Shown piece by piece: positions 1 through 8,203 of a stretch of 57,993 nt of DNA. The stretch covers positions 1 through 57,993 of the forward strand of contig NZ_CASFQD010000014.1 in NCBI RefSeq assembly GCF_949296715.1. The letters are read 5' to 3'. Numbering within the stretch: the first letter of the stretch is position 1; every line of letters begins with the position of its first letter. This DNA comes from an uncultured Alistipes sp. Its GTDB lineage: Bacteria > Bacteroidota > Bacteroidia > Bacteroidales > Rikenellaceae. The position numbers and the translations under genes were made by a program. The notes below the pieces were generated by a model. The model saw only the letters and a list, made by a program, of their open reading frames with translations, had not been told where the DNA came from and did not search any database.

Positions 1-50
1 CCCTTTCTGTGTCGTGCGGCGTTGTTATCGTCTGTCCGTCGCCCCCCCCT

Positions 51-86
51 CACTTTTACCTTTTACCTTTCACCTTTCACCTTTTT
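51..86. repeat. short homopyrimidine tandem repeat
   Basis: About five degenerate copies of a 7-base pyrimidine-rich unit (ACCTTTT / ACCTTTC) lie downstream of the ExbD operon terminator. The strand asymmetry is nearly complete. No gene is seen in bases 1-101. The tract could be a slippage-prone intergenic repeat; no function is evident. Confidence 0.6.
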
Positions 87-101
87 CTGTCGGGTTGCGG
101 C

Positions 102-141
102 AAAAAAAGAGCAGGTCCTCCGCATGGAGAACCTGCTCTTT
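102..141 (-). terminator. Rho-independent terminator of the TolQ/ExbD operon
   Basis: An 11-bp perfect inverted repeat (arms 106-116 and 131-141, core AGAGCAGGT/ACCTGCTCT) is followed on the minus strand by a T-run (complement of 102-108). It lies 19 bases past the stop of the last ExbD gene, where the operon should end. Confidence 0.9.
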
Positions 142-160
142 GTCATCGGTCGTCCCGGGA

Positions 161-631
161 TCAGTATCCCATGGACTTGGAAGCCGCGTAGGAGATCTTC
201 AGGGCGTTCGCACGACGAAGCTCCTGCTTGACGTCGGTTACGATACCCATCTTCGTGCTCTGATCGGCCTTGAGGCAGATCGTCATCGAGGCACGGTCCG
301 ACTCGTTGAGCTTGTCGCGCTCGGCGGCGACGAAGTCACCGATGTCCCTTGCGGTTTTGTATGAATCGTTCAGCTGGATGCGCGGCGCGGTACCGAACTT
401 TGCCTGCATGGCCAGCGACGGCTGTCCGATGTGGATGTAGCTGACGAGCGATTTCTTCTCCAGCTTCTGCACCTCGGTAGCCTCCGGGAGTTTGTATCTC
501 ACGAGCAGTTCCTGATCGCGCATGGTCGTCGACACCATGAAGAAGAAGAGGATCATGAAGATCACGTCAGGAAGCGATGCGGTCGAGATAGGGGGCAGAC
601 TCTTGTCGCCCTTCTTTTTCATTACTGCCAT
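161..631 (-). CDS. exbD: ExbD/TolR-family biopolymer transport protein (second copy)
   Basis: This 156-aa protein is the energy-transducing partner of an ExbB/TolQ proton channel in the inner membrane. It has a short cytoplasmic N-terminus, one membrane helix at about residues 20-37 starting SLPDVIFMILFFF, and a periplasmic domain. The Asp at residue 22 just inside the helix matches the proton-path aspartate of the family. It is the last gene of a four-gene minus-strand operon (TolQ, 4-TM protein, ExbD, ExbD) and starts 4 bases after the preceding exbD stops. Two different ExbD paralogues behind one ExbB are common in Bacteroidota, where they are thought to power TonB-type outer-membrane transport. 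No tonB is visible here. Confidence 0.9.
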   Translation of the reverse strand: MAVMKKKGDKSLPPISTASLPDVIFMILFFFMVSTTMRDQELLVRYKLPEATEVQKLEKKSLVSYIHIGQPSLAMQAKFGTAPRIQLNDSYKTARDIGDFVAAERDKLNESDRASMTICLKADQSTKMGIVTDVKQELRRANALKISYAASKSMGY

Positions 632-635
632 GGCT

Positions 636-1241
636 CTACTTCTTGATGTTACGCGGTTCGGCCTCCGAAATCTTCATCGGCACTGCTTTGGACACTGCAT
701 CGCGCTCGTCGGCGTTGAGTTCCGAGAACTTCGCGCCGAATTTGCGGACGGCTACTTCGTCGCGCACTTCGTTGAAGGCGCGGGTGAGTTCGTTCTGAAC
801 CATGATGTACGACTGGTAGTTCGTATCACGGGTCGTCTGGAGGGAGATTACGCCCTGGCTTTCGGGATACACCCATGTACCGCCATCTGCGAGCTGGATC
901 TCCTTGTCCACCTTTTCGGGCAGGTTTTCGTCGTCCATCGGGTTGAGGATGAACTCCTTGGCCTTGTCCTTGAGCTGGCGGAGACCAATCACCTCCTGCT
1001 GAGTGGGGGTTCCTGCCATGATATTGCCGCTACCCGACACGAGCACCAGGAAGAGGTTGCGCTCCTTGACCTTGACATCCTCCTGTTTCTGGTCCTCGGG
1101 GGGCAGAGGAGGAAGCATACGCGCCAGTCCGGTGTCGGTATTCATGGTAGTGGCCACCAGGAAGAAGATCAGCAGCAGGAAGGCAATGTCGGCTTGTGAA
1201 CCCGCATTGATATCCGGAGTTTTTCTTTTGTTGATTGCCAT
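636..1241 (-). CDS. exbD: ExbD/TolR-family biopolymer transport protein (first copy)
   Basis: This 201-aa ExbD/TolR protein has a single helix at about residues 18-34 (SQADIAFLLLIFFLVATTM region) with a conserved Asp at residue 18, followed by a long periplasmic domain. It is larger and distinct in sequence from the neighbouring 156-aa copy, so the pair probably forms a heteromeric stator with the ExbB/TolQ channel. It sits 15 bases downstream of the small 4-TM protein gene. The start is the Met before AINKRK, giving the short positively charged cytoplasmic tail usual for the family. Confidence 0.9.
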   Translation of the reverse strand: MAINKRKTPDINAGSQADIAFLLLIFFLVATTMNTDTGLARMLPPLPPEDQKQEDVKVKERNLFLVLVSGSGNIMAGTPTQQEVIGLRQLKDKAKEFILNPMDDENLPEKVDKEIQLADGGTWVYPESQGVISLQTTRDTNYQSYIMVQNELTRAFNEVRDEVAVRKFGAKFSELNADERDAVSKAVPMKISEAEPRNIKK

Positions 1242-1256
1242 TGCCTGTCTGTGTTT

Positions 1257-1694
1257 CTACTTGAAAGCTCTCCAAATTTCGGTACCGATGGCTGTCAGGA
1301 AAGCTGCAGCCATGGCTACATAGGTTACGATGATGCTGGCCTCGGTCAGCACGGTTTCGCTGTGACCGAAGAAGTCGTTGTTGGCCAGGTCGGGGATCTG
1401 TACCGTGTGGCTGGCCGAGATGAAGTACGCGGCGCCGATGATGACAACGACCAGCACAAGGGAGAGGATGGTCCCCTTGATGCCTGCCGGGTTTTTGGCC
1501 ATTCCGTAGACGGCGCATCCGAGGGCTGCAACGATGGCGAGCGCAAAGAGGATGTATCCCCAGATCAGATTTGCGCTGATCGCGGCGTTGAGCGTAGCCT
1601 CGGTCCCGTTTGCACCAGCGACAATTGCATAGATTAGCAAGACTACGGTGATGACCATCAGAACACCCAGCAATATGTTCAATATCTTTTTCAT
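1257..1694 (-). CDS. four-helix membrane protein of the TolQ/ExbD operon
   Basis: This 145-aa integral membrane protein has four predicted helices (about residues 5-27, 43-64, 74-93 and 119-137) and almost no soluble domain. I do not recognise a named family, but a small multi-spanning protein between the MotA/TolQ/ExbB gene and the ExbD genes is a recurrent arrangement in Bacteroidota. The setting suggests an accessory subunit of the proton channel. It is transcribed with its neighbours (27 bases from the tolQ stop, 15 bases to exbD). The function is inferred from context only. Confidence 0.75.
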   Translation of the reverse strand: MKKILNILLGVLMVITVVLLIYAIVAGANGTEATLNAAISANLIWGYILFALAIVAALGCAVYGMAKNPAGIKGTILSLVLVVVIIGAAYFISASHTVQIPDLANNDFFGHSETVLTEASIIVTYVAMAAAFLTAIGTEIWRAFK

Positions 1695-1721
1695 GTTTGC
1701 TTGTGACTTTTCTGCGTTGGA

Positions 1722-2468
1722 TTATTTCTTGTTGTAAGCCGTCAGGATATCCATCAGCGTGATGGACGAATCCTCCATATCGTTTACGAGCGAGTCGATC
1801 TTCGAAACGATATAGTTGTAGAACAGCTGAAGAATAACCGCAGCGATAAGACCCAAGAGGGTCGTCAGAAGGGCCACCTTGATACCACCTGCAACGAGCG
1901 TCGGGCTGATGTCACCGGCTGCCTGGATGGCGTCGAATGCATCGATCATACCTACTACGGTACCCATGAATCCGAGCATCGGGCTGAGGGCGATGAACAG
2001 GCCGATCCACGGCAGACCCGACTCCATCTGGCCGGTCTGAACCGAACCGTAGGATACGACTGCCTTCTCAACGGCGTCCAGACCCTGGTCGTAGCGGTCC
2101 AGACCCTGATAGTAGATCGAGGCGATCGGGCCGCGCGTGTTGCGGCAAACCTCCTTGGCAGCCTCGATGCCGCCCTGCTTCAGAGCCTCCTCGACCTTGT
2201 TGACGAGCTTCTTCGAGTTGATCGTCGAGAGCGCCAGGTAGAGAATGCGCTCGATGGCTACGGCCAGACCGATCACCAAGCAGAGCAGGATCGGGAGCAT
2301 CCAGCCCCAGCCGCCCTCGAGGAACTTCTGCATCAGGATGTGGTGCATGCTTTCACCTGCGATTTCGGTTTCTGCAACGACAGCGGTCTCAGCTACGGCA
2401 GCAGCCTCCTGTGCGAATGCACCTACGGCGCCCAACAGAGCAACCGACATTAAAAAAGTTTTTTTCAT
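1722..2468 (-). CDS. MotA/TolQ/ExbB-family proton channel protein
   Basis: This 248-aa channel subunit carries a cleavable-looking signal (residues 1-20, ending GAFAQ), a helix at about 57-79, a cytoplasmic loop, and the diagnostic pair of helices near residues 150-175 and 195-220 (GLFIALSPMLGFMGTVVGM; KVALLTTLLGLIAAVILQ). Together with the two ExbD proteins downstream it should form a proton-driven stator energising TonB- or Tol-type outer-membrane processes. The N-terminal signal extension is typical of Bacteroidota members and absent from E. coli ExbB. It is the first gene of the operon that ends at the terminator at 102-141. Confidence 0.9.
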   Translation of the reverse strand: MKKTFLMSVALLGAVGAFAQEAAAVAETAVVAETEIAGESMHHILMQKFLEGGWGWMLPILLCLVIGLAVAIERILYLALSTINSKKLVNKVEEALKQGGIEAAKEVCRNTRGPIASIYYQGLDRYDQGLDAVEKAVVSYGSVQTGQMESGLPWIGLFIALSPMLGFMGTVVGMIDAFDAIQAAGDISPTLVAGGIKVALLTTLLGLIAAVILQLFYNYIVSKIDSLVNDMEDSSITLMDILTAYNKK

Positions 2469-2788
2469 AGTTGTGTTAGATAAAATTAGATTTTGACAGT
2501 TGTTTTTTATTAGTTTGTGTTTTGGTTTTGCTCAACTTTTTTTGAAAAAAAATCTTTTTTTCTTGTCATTTTTCCCTCTTTTCCTGCGTTTCCCGCATCG
2601 GAGCCGTTCGCTGCAAGAGTTCCCGACACGTGTGTGCGAATCCGGAAAAGGGGTTCTCGGATTCATTTAATTCTCTGTCTGTCAATGTGTTTTACTCAGC
2701 ATCTCACTCCGATGGCCGTCCGGTGGCAGGCCGTAGGGGTACATTTGCAGTGCGAAATATAGAAAAAAAAATCCATCCGTGCAACGTA
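2469..2788. other. intergenic region between the TolQ operon and asparaginase
   Basis: About 320 bases with no convincing gene. The part next to the tolQ start (2470-2570) is AT-rich with A/T runs and should hold the operon promoter, but I could not pick a clean TAnnTTTG box. The part nearer the asparaginase stop is GC-richer; I saw no clear terminator. Confidence 0.5.
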
Positions 2789-3817
2789 TCAGGCCGTAAA
2801 TTCTCCGCGCAACGGGCTTCGCAGCAGATCGCGGGTCGTTTGCCCGTCGAGTTCCAGTCCGAGCACGTACATGAGTTTCGTCACGGCCGCTTCGGTGGTC
2901 ATGTCGTGTCCGCTCAGCACGCCGATCTTCTGCAGCTTCAGCCCCGTTTCGTAAATCTCCATCGAGACGCGTCCGCCGCGGCACTGCGTGACGTTGAGGA
3001 GGATGATCCCGCGGTCGATGGCCTCGCGCAGCACGCGCAGGAACCATTCGCTCGTCGGGGCGTTGCCCGCGCCGTAGGTCTCGAGCACCACGGCCCGCAG
3101 TCCCGGTGCCGAGAGCATGGCCCGCAGGATGCCTTCGTTCAGCCCCGGGAAGAGCTTGATGACGGCGATGCCGTCGGCCAGGCGGGTGGCGATGCGCAGC
3201 TCGGGCGACGTCTCCGCCGGCTGCAGGATGGCCGGCAGGTTGTAGGCGATGTTGACGCCCACCTCGGCCAGCGGCGGGTAGTTGTACGAACGGAAGGCGT
3301 TGAGCGCCTCGGCGCTCCCCTTCGTCGTGCGGTTGGCGCGGAACAGGCGGTTCTGGAAGTAGAGCGACACTTCGGGTACCTCGGGGCGTCCGCCGATGCG
3401 TGCCCCGGCGATCTCGATCGCCGTAATGAGGTTCTCGCGCCCGTCCGTGCGCAGCACGCCGATCGGGATCTGGCTGCCGGTGAAGACCACCGGTTTGGAG
3501 AGGTTCTCGAGCAGGAAGCTGATCGCCGAGGCGGTGTAGGACATCGTGTCGGTGCCGTGCAGCACGACGAACCCGTCGTAGCGCGCGTAGTTGTCGCGGA
3601 TTAGGCGGGCCAGCGCGAGCCAGTTCTCGGGCGAGACGTTCGAGGAGTCGATCACGGGGTCCATCGTGTAGACGTCGATGTCGACGTTCAGCCGCTTGAG
3701 CGAGGGGAACTCCTCGTAGATGCCGCTGAAGTCGAAGGGTACGAGCGCGCCGGTCTCGGCATCGGTCTTCATGCCGATGGTGCCGCCCGTGTAGATGATC
3801 AGAATGGAGGATCGCAT
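2789..3817 (-). CDS. ansA: type I (cytoplasmic) L-asparaginase
   Basis: This 342-aa asparaginase hydrolyses L-asparagine to aspartate and ammonia. Both catalytic threonine motifs are present: YTGGTIG at residues 9-15 and HGTDTM at 87-92. No signal peptide is present, and the length matches cytoplasmic AnsA (about 340 aa). I chose the Met at 3815-3817 because the protein then begins directly with the first beta-strand (MRSSILIIYTGGTIG); the reading frame stays open upstream but that extension is non-homologous Arg-rich sequence. It is the last gene of the dprA-tatD-TIGR04076 cluster, 41 bases after the small cysteine-containing protein, and is probably co-transcribed. Confidence 0.95.
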   Translation of the reverse strand: MRSSILIIYTGGTIGMKTDAETGALVPFDFSGIYEEFPSLKRLNVDIDVYTMDPVIDSSNVSPENWLALARLIRDNYARYDGFVVLHGTDTMSYTASAISFLLENLSKPVVFTGSQIPIGVLRTDGRENLITAIEIAGARIGGRPEVPEVSLYFQNRLFRANRTTKGSAEALNAFRSYNYPPLAEVGVNIAYNLPAILQPAETSPELRIATRLADGIAVIKLFPGLNEGILRAMLSAPGLRAVVLETYGAGNAPTSEWFLRVLREAIDRGIILLNVTQCRGGRVSMEIYETGLKLQKIGVLSGHDMTTEAAVTKLMYVLGLELDGQTTRDLLRSPLRGEFTA

Positions 3818-3858
3818 ATCGTTTCGTTTGCAGTTCGTTTGCAGTGTTTTTTTGCTTG

Positions 3859-4164
3859 TCAGTCGTCGAGCGCCTCGATGAGGAAGCTCACGGGGCGGAA
3901 TCCGTCGTTGCAGGAGAGCATCGCCGAGGCGGGATTCTTCATCCAGCCGTCGTAGAGGTCCGTGGCGCCGTGCGCCAGCGCCATGACGAAGGGCGAGAGG
4001 GTCTGCCAGGCGCTTTCGCACAGCCCCTCGGGCTTCTGCCACCCCTCCGAGACGAAGACCTGCCCCTCGCAAAGGTCGCAGGCGTGCTCGATCGGATTTT
4101 CGTAGCGTGCGATAAGGTCCCGGTGGCAGGCCTTGCGCACGACGGTGATGCGTACCCGTTTCAT
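3859..4164 (-). CDS. TIGR04076-type small cysteine-containing protein
   Basis: This 101-aa protein resembles the TIGR04076 family: basic start KRVRITVVRKACHRDLI, a central CDLCEGQVFVSEGW segment, and a later SAWQTLSPFVMALAHG region with one more Cys near the end (AMLSCNDG). The four cysteines suggest a metal or iron-sulfur site, which is unproven. Its start codon overlaps the tatD stop by four bases (ATGA), so translation is probably coupled. The biochemical role of the family is not known to me. Confidence 0.8.
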   Translation of the reverse strand: MKRVRITVVRKACHRDLIARYENPIEHACDLCEGQVFVSEGWQKPEGLCESAWQTLSPFVMALAHGATDLYDGWMKNPASAMLSCNDGFRPVSFLIEALDD

Positions 4165-5090
4165 GGCCGGAATGGATTGTTCGGTTCGTGATCCGTTCCC
4201 TGCCGCGTGCCGGATGCGGAGGCGTCGTCGCAGCCGGTTGCCCGCGCCGTTCCGGCGGCGGGGGCGGAGGAGCTTCCGGCGGTCCGGCCGAACATCCGCA
4301 TGGCGTTGGCCGTCGTCGCCGCGGCGACCTCTTCGGGGTCGATCCCCTTGATCTGGGCGATCTTCTCGCAGACCAGACGCGCGTAGGCCGATTCGTTGCG
4401 CTCGCCCCGGTGCGGCACGGGCGTCAGGTAGGGGCAGTCGGTCTCCAGCACGATCTCGTCGAGCGCCATCTCGCGGACCGTCTCGGCCACCTTGCTCTTC
4501 TTGAAGGTCACCACGCCGCCGATGCCGAAGAGAAAGTCCCCTGCGGACCGCAGCGCGCGATAGGTGTCGGCATCCTCCGAAAAGGCATGGAAGACACCCC
4601 GCAGCCGTTCGCCGCGCGCCCGGGCGGTTTCCGCTTCCTCCCTGACGATCCGGCGCATGTCGTCCCACGCCGCACGGGTGTGGATCGCCACCGGAAGGTC
4701 ACGTGCCGCGGCTAGGCGGCACTGCACCGTGAAAGCCTCGATCTGTTCGGCGGTGAAGCGGTCGTCCCAGTAGTAGTCCAGTCCGATCTCGCCCACGGCG
4801 CAGAAGGGCGGCACCCCTTCGGGCGGGTTGTCGAGGCTGCGGGCCACGCGGCCGAGCTCCTCGCGCCAGCGCGGGTTGTCGTTGACCGACGTGGGGTGGA
4901 GCCCCATCATCGGACGGCAGCGGTCGGGATGGCGGCGGCACAGCGCGAAGAGCCGCTCGTCGCTCGCCGCATCGATGGCCGGGAGGAGCAGCAGCCCGAC
5001 CCCGGCGTCGAGCGCCCGGGCGAGGGCCTCCCCGCGGTCGGCGTCGAACTCCGGTTCGTAGAGGTGTGAGTGTGTATCGATCAGATTCAT
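4161..5090 (-). CDS. tatD: TatD-family metal-dependent DNase
   Basis: This 309-aa TIM-barrel hydrolase of the TatD family carries out metal-dependent phosphodiester cleavage implicated in DNA repair and turnover. It shows the first metal-binding motif DTHSHLY (His7, His9), the GLHP strand (MMGLHPTSV), AVGEIGLDYYWD with the metal-binding Glu, the later His-containing strands (VAIHTRAA, GVFHAFS) and the late acidic motif VLETDCPYLTPVPHRGERNES. The start is placed at MNLIDTHSH. It overlaps dprA upstream and the TIGR04076 gene downstream by ATGA on both sides. The long Arg-rich upstream extension of the frame lies inside dprA and is not coding. Confidence 0.95.
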   Translation of the reverse strand: MNLIDTHSHLYEPEFDADRGEALARALDAGVGLLLLPAIDAASDERLFALCRRHPDRCRPMMGLHPTSVNDNPRWREELGRVARSLDNPPEGVPPFCAVGEIGLDYYWDDRFTAEQIEAFTVQCRLAAARDLPVAIHTRAAWDDMRRIVREEAETARARGERLRGVFHAFSEDADTYRALRSAGDFLFGIGGVVTFKKSKVAETVREMALDEIVLETDCPYLTPVPHRGERNESAYARLVCEKIAQIKGIDPEEVAAATTANAMRMFGRTAGSSSAPAAGTARATGCDDASASGTRQGTDHEPNNPFRP

Positions 5091-6190
5091 AGCGTCTTCA
5101 TGTAACGGTTTTCGGGCAGTTGCCGCACGGCGCCCGAGAGCTCCAGCCCGATGAGCAGCGTCGCCAGCTCCCCGGTGCCTAGGCCCGTGAGCGAGGTCAG
5201 CTCCTCGACCGACAGCGGATCGGAGGTGCGGAAGCAGGCGAGCAGTCCCGCCTCGTCCTTCGTCAGCTCCGGGGTCGGTGCTCCGGCCCGCAGCGTGGCC
5301 GGATCGGTTCCGAGGTCCCACATCAGGGCGTCGATGACGTCCCCGGCCGAGAGGACGAGCTGCGCCCGACGGTTGCGGATCAGGTGGTTCGTCCCGGCCG
5401 ACGTGCGGTCCGTCGCACGCCCCGGCACGGCCATGACCGTGCGGTCGTAGCTGTCGGCCTGGTGCGCCGTGACGAGCGAGCCGCCGTTGTCGGGCGACTC
5501 GACGACGATGCACCCGGCGCTCAATCCGGCGATGATGCGGTTGCGCGCGAGGTAGAAATTGCCGTTCTGCTTCGACTGCGAGTGCAGTTCGGTGACGAGG
5601 GCGCCGCCTTGCGCGAGGATGTCGCGGGCGACGCCGGCATGCTGTGCGGGGGTCACCTCCGGCAGGGCGTTGGCCAGCACGGCGACGGTCGGTACACCGG
5701 CCGCGAGAGCTGCACGGTGGGCCGCCGTGTCGATGCCGAAGGCCAGGCCGCTGACGATGCAGAGCCCCGGCACCCGTTCGGCAAGCCCCTCCACGAGGCG
5801 GTTGCACATCGTCTGTCCGTAGGGAGTGGCGCTGCGGGTCCCGACGATCGAGAGACAGCGGGCCGTGAGCGCCCCGGCATCGCCCATGAGGTAGAGGACA
5901 TGCGGCCGGTCGGGAATTTCGCGCAGCAGCGGCGGGTAGGCCTCGTCGGTGGCGGCAACGGGGGTGATGCCGTGGCGGCGGCAGTAGGCCATCTCGCGCT
6001 CCGCATCGGCGAAGGCGCGCCGGCGGACGATCTGCCGGGCCGGTTCGGGCCGCAGTCCGGCGCGGGCTGTCAGCTCCTCTTCCGAGGCGGCGAAGACGTG
6101 CTGCGCATCACCGAACGTGTCGGTCAGGTGCGCGGCGCCCTTGACGCCGATTCCGGGTGTCATCTGCAAGGCGATATCCTCGATGGTCAT
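5087..6190 (-). CDS. dprA: DNA processing protein DprA/Smf
   Basis: This 367-aa DprA loads RecA onto incoming single-stranded DNA during transformation and is widespread even in bacteria not known to be competent. It has an N-terminal helix-hairpin-helix-like region (about 1-75), the Rossmann-type DNA-binding core starting SIVGTRSATPYGQ, SGLAFGIDTAAHRAAL and NGNFYLARNRIIAGLS, the late GTNHLIR motif, and a C-terminal winged-helix domain (about 305-367). It is the first gene of a coupled operon with tatD. Length and motif order match the family. Confidence 0.95.
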   Translation of the reverse strand: MTIEDIALQMTPGIGVKGAAHLTDTFGDAQHVFAASEEELTARAGLRPEPARQIVRRRAFADAEREMAYCRRHGITPVAATDEAYPPLLREIPDRPHVLYLMGDAGALTARCLSIVGTRSATPYGQTMCNRLVEGLAERVPGLCIVSGLAFGIDTAAHRAALAAGVPTVAVLANALPEVTPAQHAGVARDILAQGGALVTELHSQSKQNGNFYLARNRIIAGLSAGCIVVESPDNGGSLVTAHQADSYDRTVMAVPGRATDRTSAGTNHLIRNRRAQLVLSAGDVIDALMWDLGTDPATLRAGAPTPELTKDEAGLLACFRTSDPLSVEELTSLTGLGTGELATLLIGLELSGAVRQLPENRYMKTL

Positions 6191-6296
6191 GGCCGCAAAA
6201 TGTCGTTTCGATCGTATAAAGATAGTGAATTTTGCGCAAAGACGAGGTCGCGGAGCAAAAAACCGCGAACAAAAAGAGGAAAGTAGGGCTTAAGTT

Positions 6297-6326
6297 TTGG
6301 ATTTATGGGAAATGTTCGTATATTTG
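6297..6326 (+). promoter_or_regulatory. Bacteroidota promoter for tRNA-Cys
   Basis: TTG (6297-6299), 19 bases, then TATATTTG (6319-6326), a full match to the Bacteroidota -33/-7 consensus. Transcription should start near 6331, about 145 bases before the tRNA, so the precursor has a long 5' leader that holds no evident gene. Confidence 0.8.
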
Positions 6327-6475
6327 CACTCCCGAAGAGCCCCGGATGATTCTTTTTCTTCCCGTGCCGGCCGTGAGGATTTGGCCTTGTTGGCGATGCG
6401 TGTGAACGTGTCCGTACCGGCGGGAGGAGGATGAAAGGTTGGGTTAGTGTTGCAGGGGTTCGGGATGATGATACT

Positions 6476-6546
6476 GGTCTGATGGCCGAGTGGCTAGGCA
6501 AAGGTCTGCAAAACCTTGTACAGCGGTTCGAATCCGCTTCAGACCT
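6476..6546 (+). tRNA. tRNA-Cys (GCA)
   Basis: A 71-base cloverleaf. The acceptor stem GGTCTGA pairs with TCAGACC (6539-6545) and the discriminator is T at 6546, the identity base for cysteine. The anticodon stem AAGGT/ACCTT (6501-6505/6513-6517) encloses loop CTGCAAA with anticodon GCA at 6508-6510. The T arm is AGCGG-TTCGAAT-CCGCT. CCA is not encoded. The 3' end is the integration site of the neighbouring element and the first 12 bases of the attL repeat lie within the tRNA, so the gene stays intact. Confidence 0.97.
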
Positions 6547-6548
6547 CA
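6535..6548 (+). repeat. attL direct repeat in the tRNA-Cys 3' end
   Basis: CGCTTCAGACCTCA, identical to 15296-15309. It covers the T-arm/acceptor 3' side of tRNA-Cys plus two bases beyond the discriminator. The base before it differs between the copies (C here, T at attR), which fixes the left limit of identity. Confidence 0.92.
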
Positions 6549-6551
6549 AAA

Positions 6552-6596
6552 AAGGCTTCTAATCAGCTAATTATTAGCGATTAAGAGGCCTTCTTT
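6552..6596 (+). terminator. element-supplied terminator for tRNA-Cys
   Basis: A long nearly perfect hairpin: 6552-6564 (AAGGCTTCTAATC) pairs with 6579-6592 with one bulge and one wobble, and continues inward through GCTAAT/ATTAGC. It lies 5 bases after the tRNA, inside attL, with T-rich sequence on the plus side. It probably replaces the native terminator now found beyond attR. Confidence 0.75.
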
Positions 6597-6603
6597 CATT
6601 TAC

Positions 6604-6624
6604 GGGGGCGCAGATGGGGGCGCA
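6604..6624 (+). repeat. left arm-type sites (tandem GGGGGCGCA)
   Basis: Two copies of GGGGGCGCA at 6604-6612 and 6616-6624, 12 bases apart, 56 bases inside attL. The same pair, same orientation and nearly the same spacing, occurs near attR (15160-15180). Tyrosine recombinases of this kind bind short arm sites flanking the core, and this is the likely role. Confidence 0.65.
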
Positions 6625-7101
6625 AGCGGTCCGAATTTTCAATATACAGTTAATCACCGCACTATTGAATAATCGAGGATTGAAAGGATTTTCGGTCTCT
6701 TATTCACGGAACAGTTCATAGACCATCCTCCCGAATTCCCGCCGCCCACTAATAACTGACAAGGCCAGCGGCCAATCATCACTCCGCTATTATCCCCGAT
6801 TCCCCGGCATTCCTTGAATAGCAGACGGACTTATTCCCGATCCAATCGTATTGCCGGTTTCGACGACATCCCGTTTCAACGGAAAAAGCGCCGATATCCA
6901 AGCATTATTGACGGGAGATAGGCGCATATTCGTCCGACGGAAGCGGAATCCGGAAATCGGTCCCGCCATAAGAATAATCGGGACAGGTCGAATTCGGCCG
7001 AACAGCGGCACGCCGAACTCCCCCGGTCAATCGGTCGAACAGGATTTCGATTTTCGCCTATTAGAATATCTTCGTAATAACTAATTTACTTCTCGTTATT
7101 A
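6625..7101. other. non-coding end of the element
   Basis: About 480 bases without a credible gene. The short open frames here lack start signals and family resemblance. A 7-bp inverted repeat (TAATAAC 7075-7081, GTTATTA 7095-7101) lies in an AT-rich stretch next to the Rep-like gene. It could hold an origin of replication or transfer, which is unproven. Confidence 0.5.
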
Positions 7102-7140
7102 TAAGCTATCTATTATCTACCCTTTTAGGTATATAGCTTA
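7102..7140 (-). terminator. cruciform at the stop of the Rep-like gene
   Basis: TAAGCTAT (7102-7109) is an exact inverted repeat of ATAGCTTA (7133-7140), with an inner TACC/GGTA pair, overlapping the stop codon of the Rep-like gene. It may act as a weak terminator or as part of an AT-rich origin; there is no clear T-run. Confidence 0.5.
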
Positions 7141-8184
7141 CTTATTCCTCTTATTATTAGAGGCAGGACGGCCGATAAAGAGCTCCCGGAGGGTTTCAGT
7201 CAGGTTCAGCGCAGGATCGTGCTTACTTATTCTTACGAGATTCCGCCCGAGGTCGATTCGGAACTGACGGCTTCCGTAATCTCCCGTATCGTAGCGGTCG
7301 ATCACGCGGATTAAATCCTTCCGAACTTTATAGCGTGCGGATTTCAATCCCTTAACCGTTCGTGAGCGACACGTCTCCCGGCATCTTTCAAGATATTCCG
7401 TATATCCGTATTCGTTCAGTCCTTCGGCGATTAGACGCTCTTTCGGGGTCATTCGCTCCGTAATTCCGATTCGTTCGAACAGCACGAAATTCCGGGCTTC
7501 GCGTGCCAGAAACCGGTAGAGTTCTTCGTATCCGGCTACGAGGTCGGAGACGGTACGGATATCGAGGCCGTTTTGAGAAAGGGCCTGACGGTCGGCGAGT
7601 TTGAATTCATACCGCGGGAAGAAGTAACCGTGCCGGGCCAGCACCTCAAAAATCTCCTCTTGACGGAAACGCTTCCGAAGAGGCATCCTGGCAACAATCT
7701 CGGCGGTTTTATCGTAAAGCATCACCTTCTTATAGCCTACGCCGCGGGTTCGATCTCCGAAGTAGAGGGTTTCATTCTTAATCGAGTTTCGCGGGCGGGT
7801 CTTATATCCGGCTATCAGACCGAATAACCGCTGACACGAGATTCGCGTGCGTAGATTCAGCCCGGCCTCGACCTGGGTAACACGGCCGCGGCTCAATTCT
7901 TCGTAGGAGATCTTCAAGCGTCCGGCCAACAGCTTAAAGGCGTGAAGAAGCGTTCCGGAGGTAAAGTCGAGCAGGGAAGCTCTTCCATAATACCACTTCC
8001 GGAGGCTATTTACGATATAGAGAGTTCCCGACCGTTTCGCCAAAATCAAGGTAAGCGGGTGCGGAGTGGTCAAGGAGAGGCCTTTCAGTCGATATATCGC
8101 GATATTACCGTTCTCCTTGACACGCTCGCAGTTCTCAAAGGAGCCCGAAAATCCTTCCAAACGAATCGTTAAATTATCTATCAT
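7138..8184 (-). CDS. Rep_trans / gene II-like replication initiator or relaxase
   Basis: This 348-aa protein resembles rolling-circle initiators of the Rep_trans and phage/plasmid II/X type. It starts MIDNLTIRLEGF, has VTQVEAGLNLRT (about 102-114), then the characteristic ETLYFGDRTRG (138-148) followed by KKVMLYDKTAEI (152-163), and a later FPRYEFKLADR strand (189-199). Such proteins nick DNA with a tyrosine to start rolling-circle replication; Rep_trans relatives (MobT) are also relaxases of Tn916-type elements. On this element it could support replication after excision, mobilization, or both. It is the last gene before attL. The assignment rests on motif pattern, not on a search. Confidence 0.65.
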   Translation of the reverse strand: MIDNLTIRLEGFSGSFENCERVKENGNIAIYRLKGLSLTTPHPLTLILAKRSGTLYIVNSLRKWYYGRASLLDFTSGTLLHAFKLLAGRLKISYEELSRGRVTQVEAGLNLRTRISCQRLFGLIAGYKTRPRNSIKNETLYFGDRTRGVGYKKVMLYDKTAEIVARMPLRKRFRQEEIFEVLARHGYFFPRYEFKLADRQALSQNGLDIRTVSDLVAGYEELYRFLAREARNFVLFERIGITERMTPKERLIAEGLNEYGYTEYLERCRETCRSRTVKGLKSARYKVRKDLIRVIDRYDTGDYGSRQFRIDLGRNLVRISKHDPALNLTETLRELFIGRPASNNKRNK

Positions 8185-8203
8185 AACACAAATAGCTTTT
8201 CTA

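Noticed and set aside
6790..7084. Two short overlapping open frames (73 and 77 codons) on opposite strands at the left end of the element
   Set aside because: No start signals, no recognisable domain and mutual overlap; non-coding end sequence is more likely.
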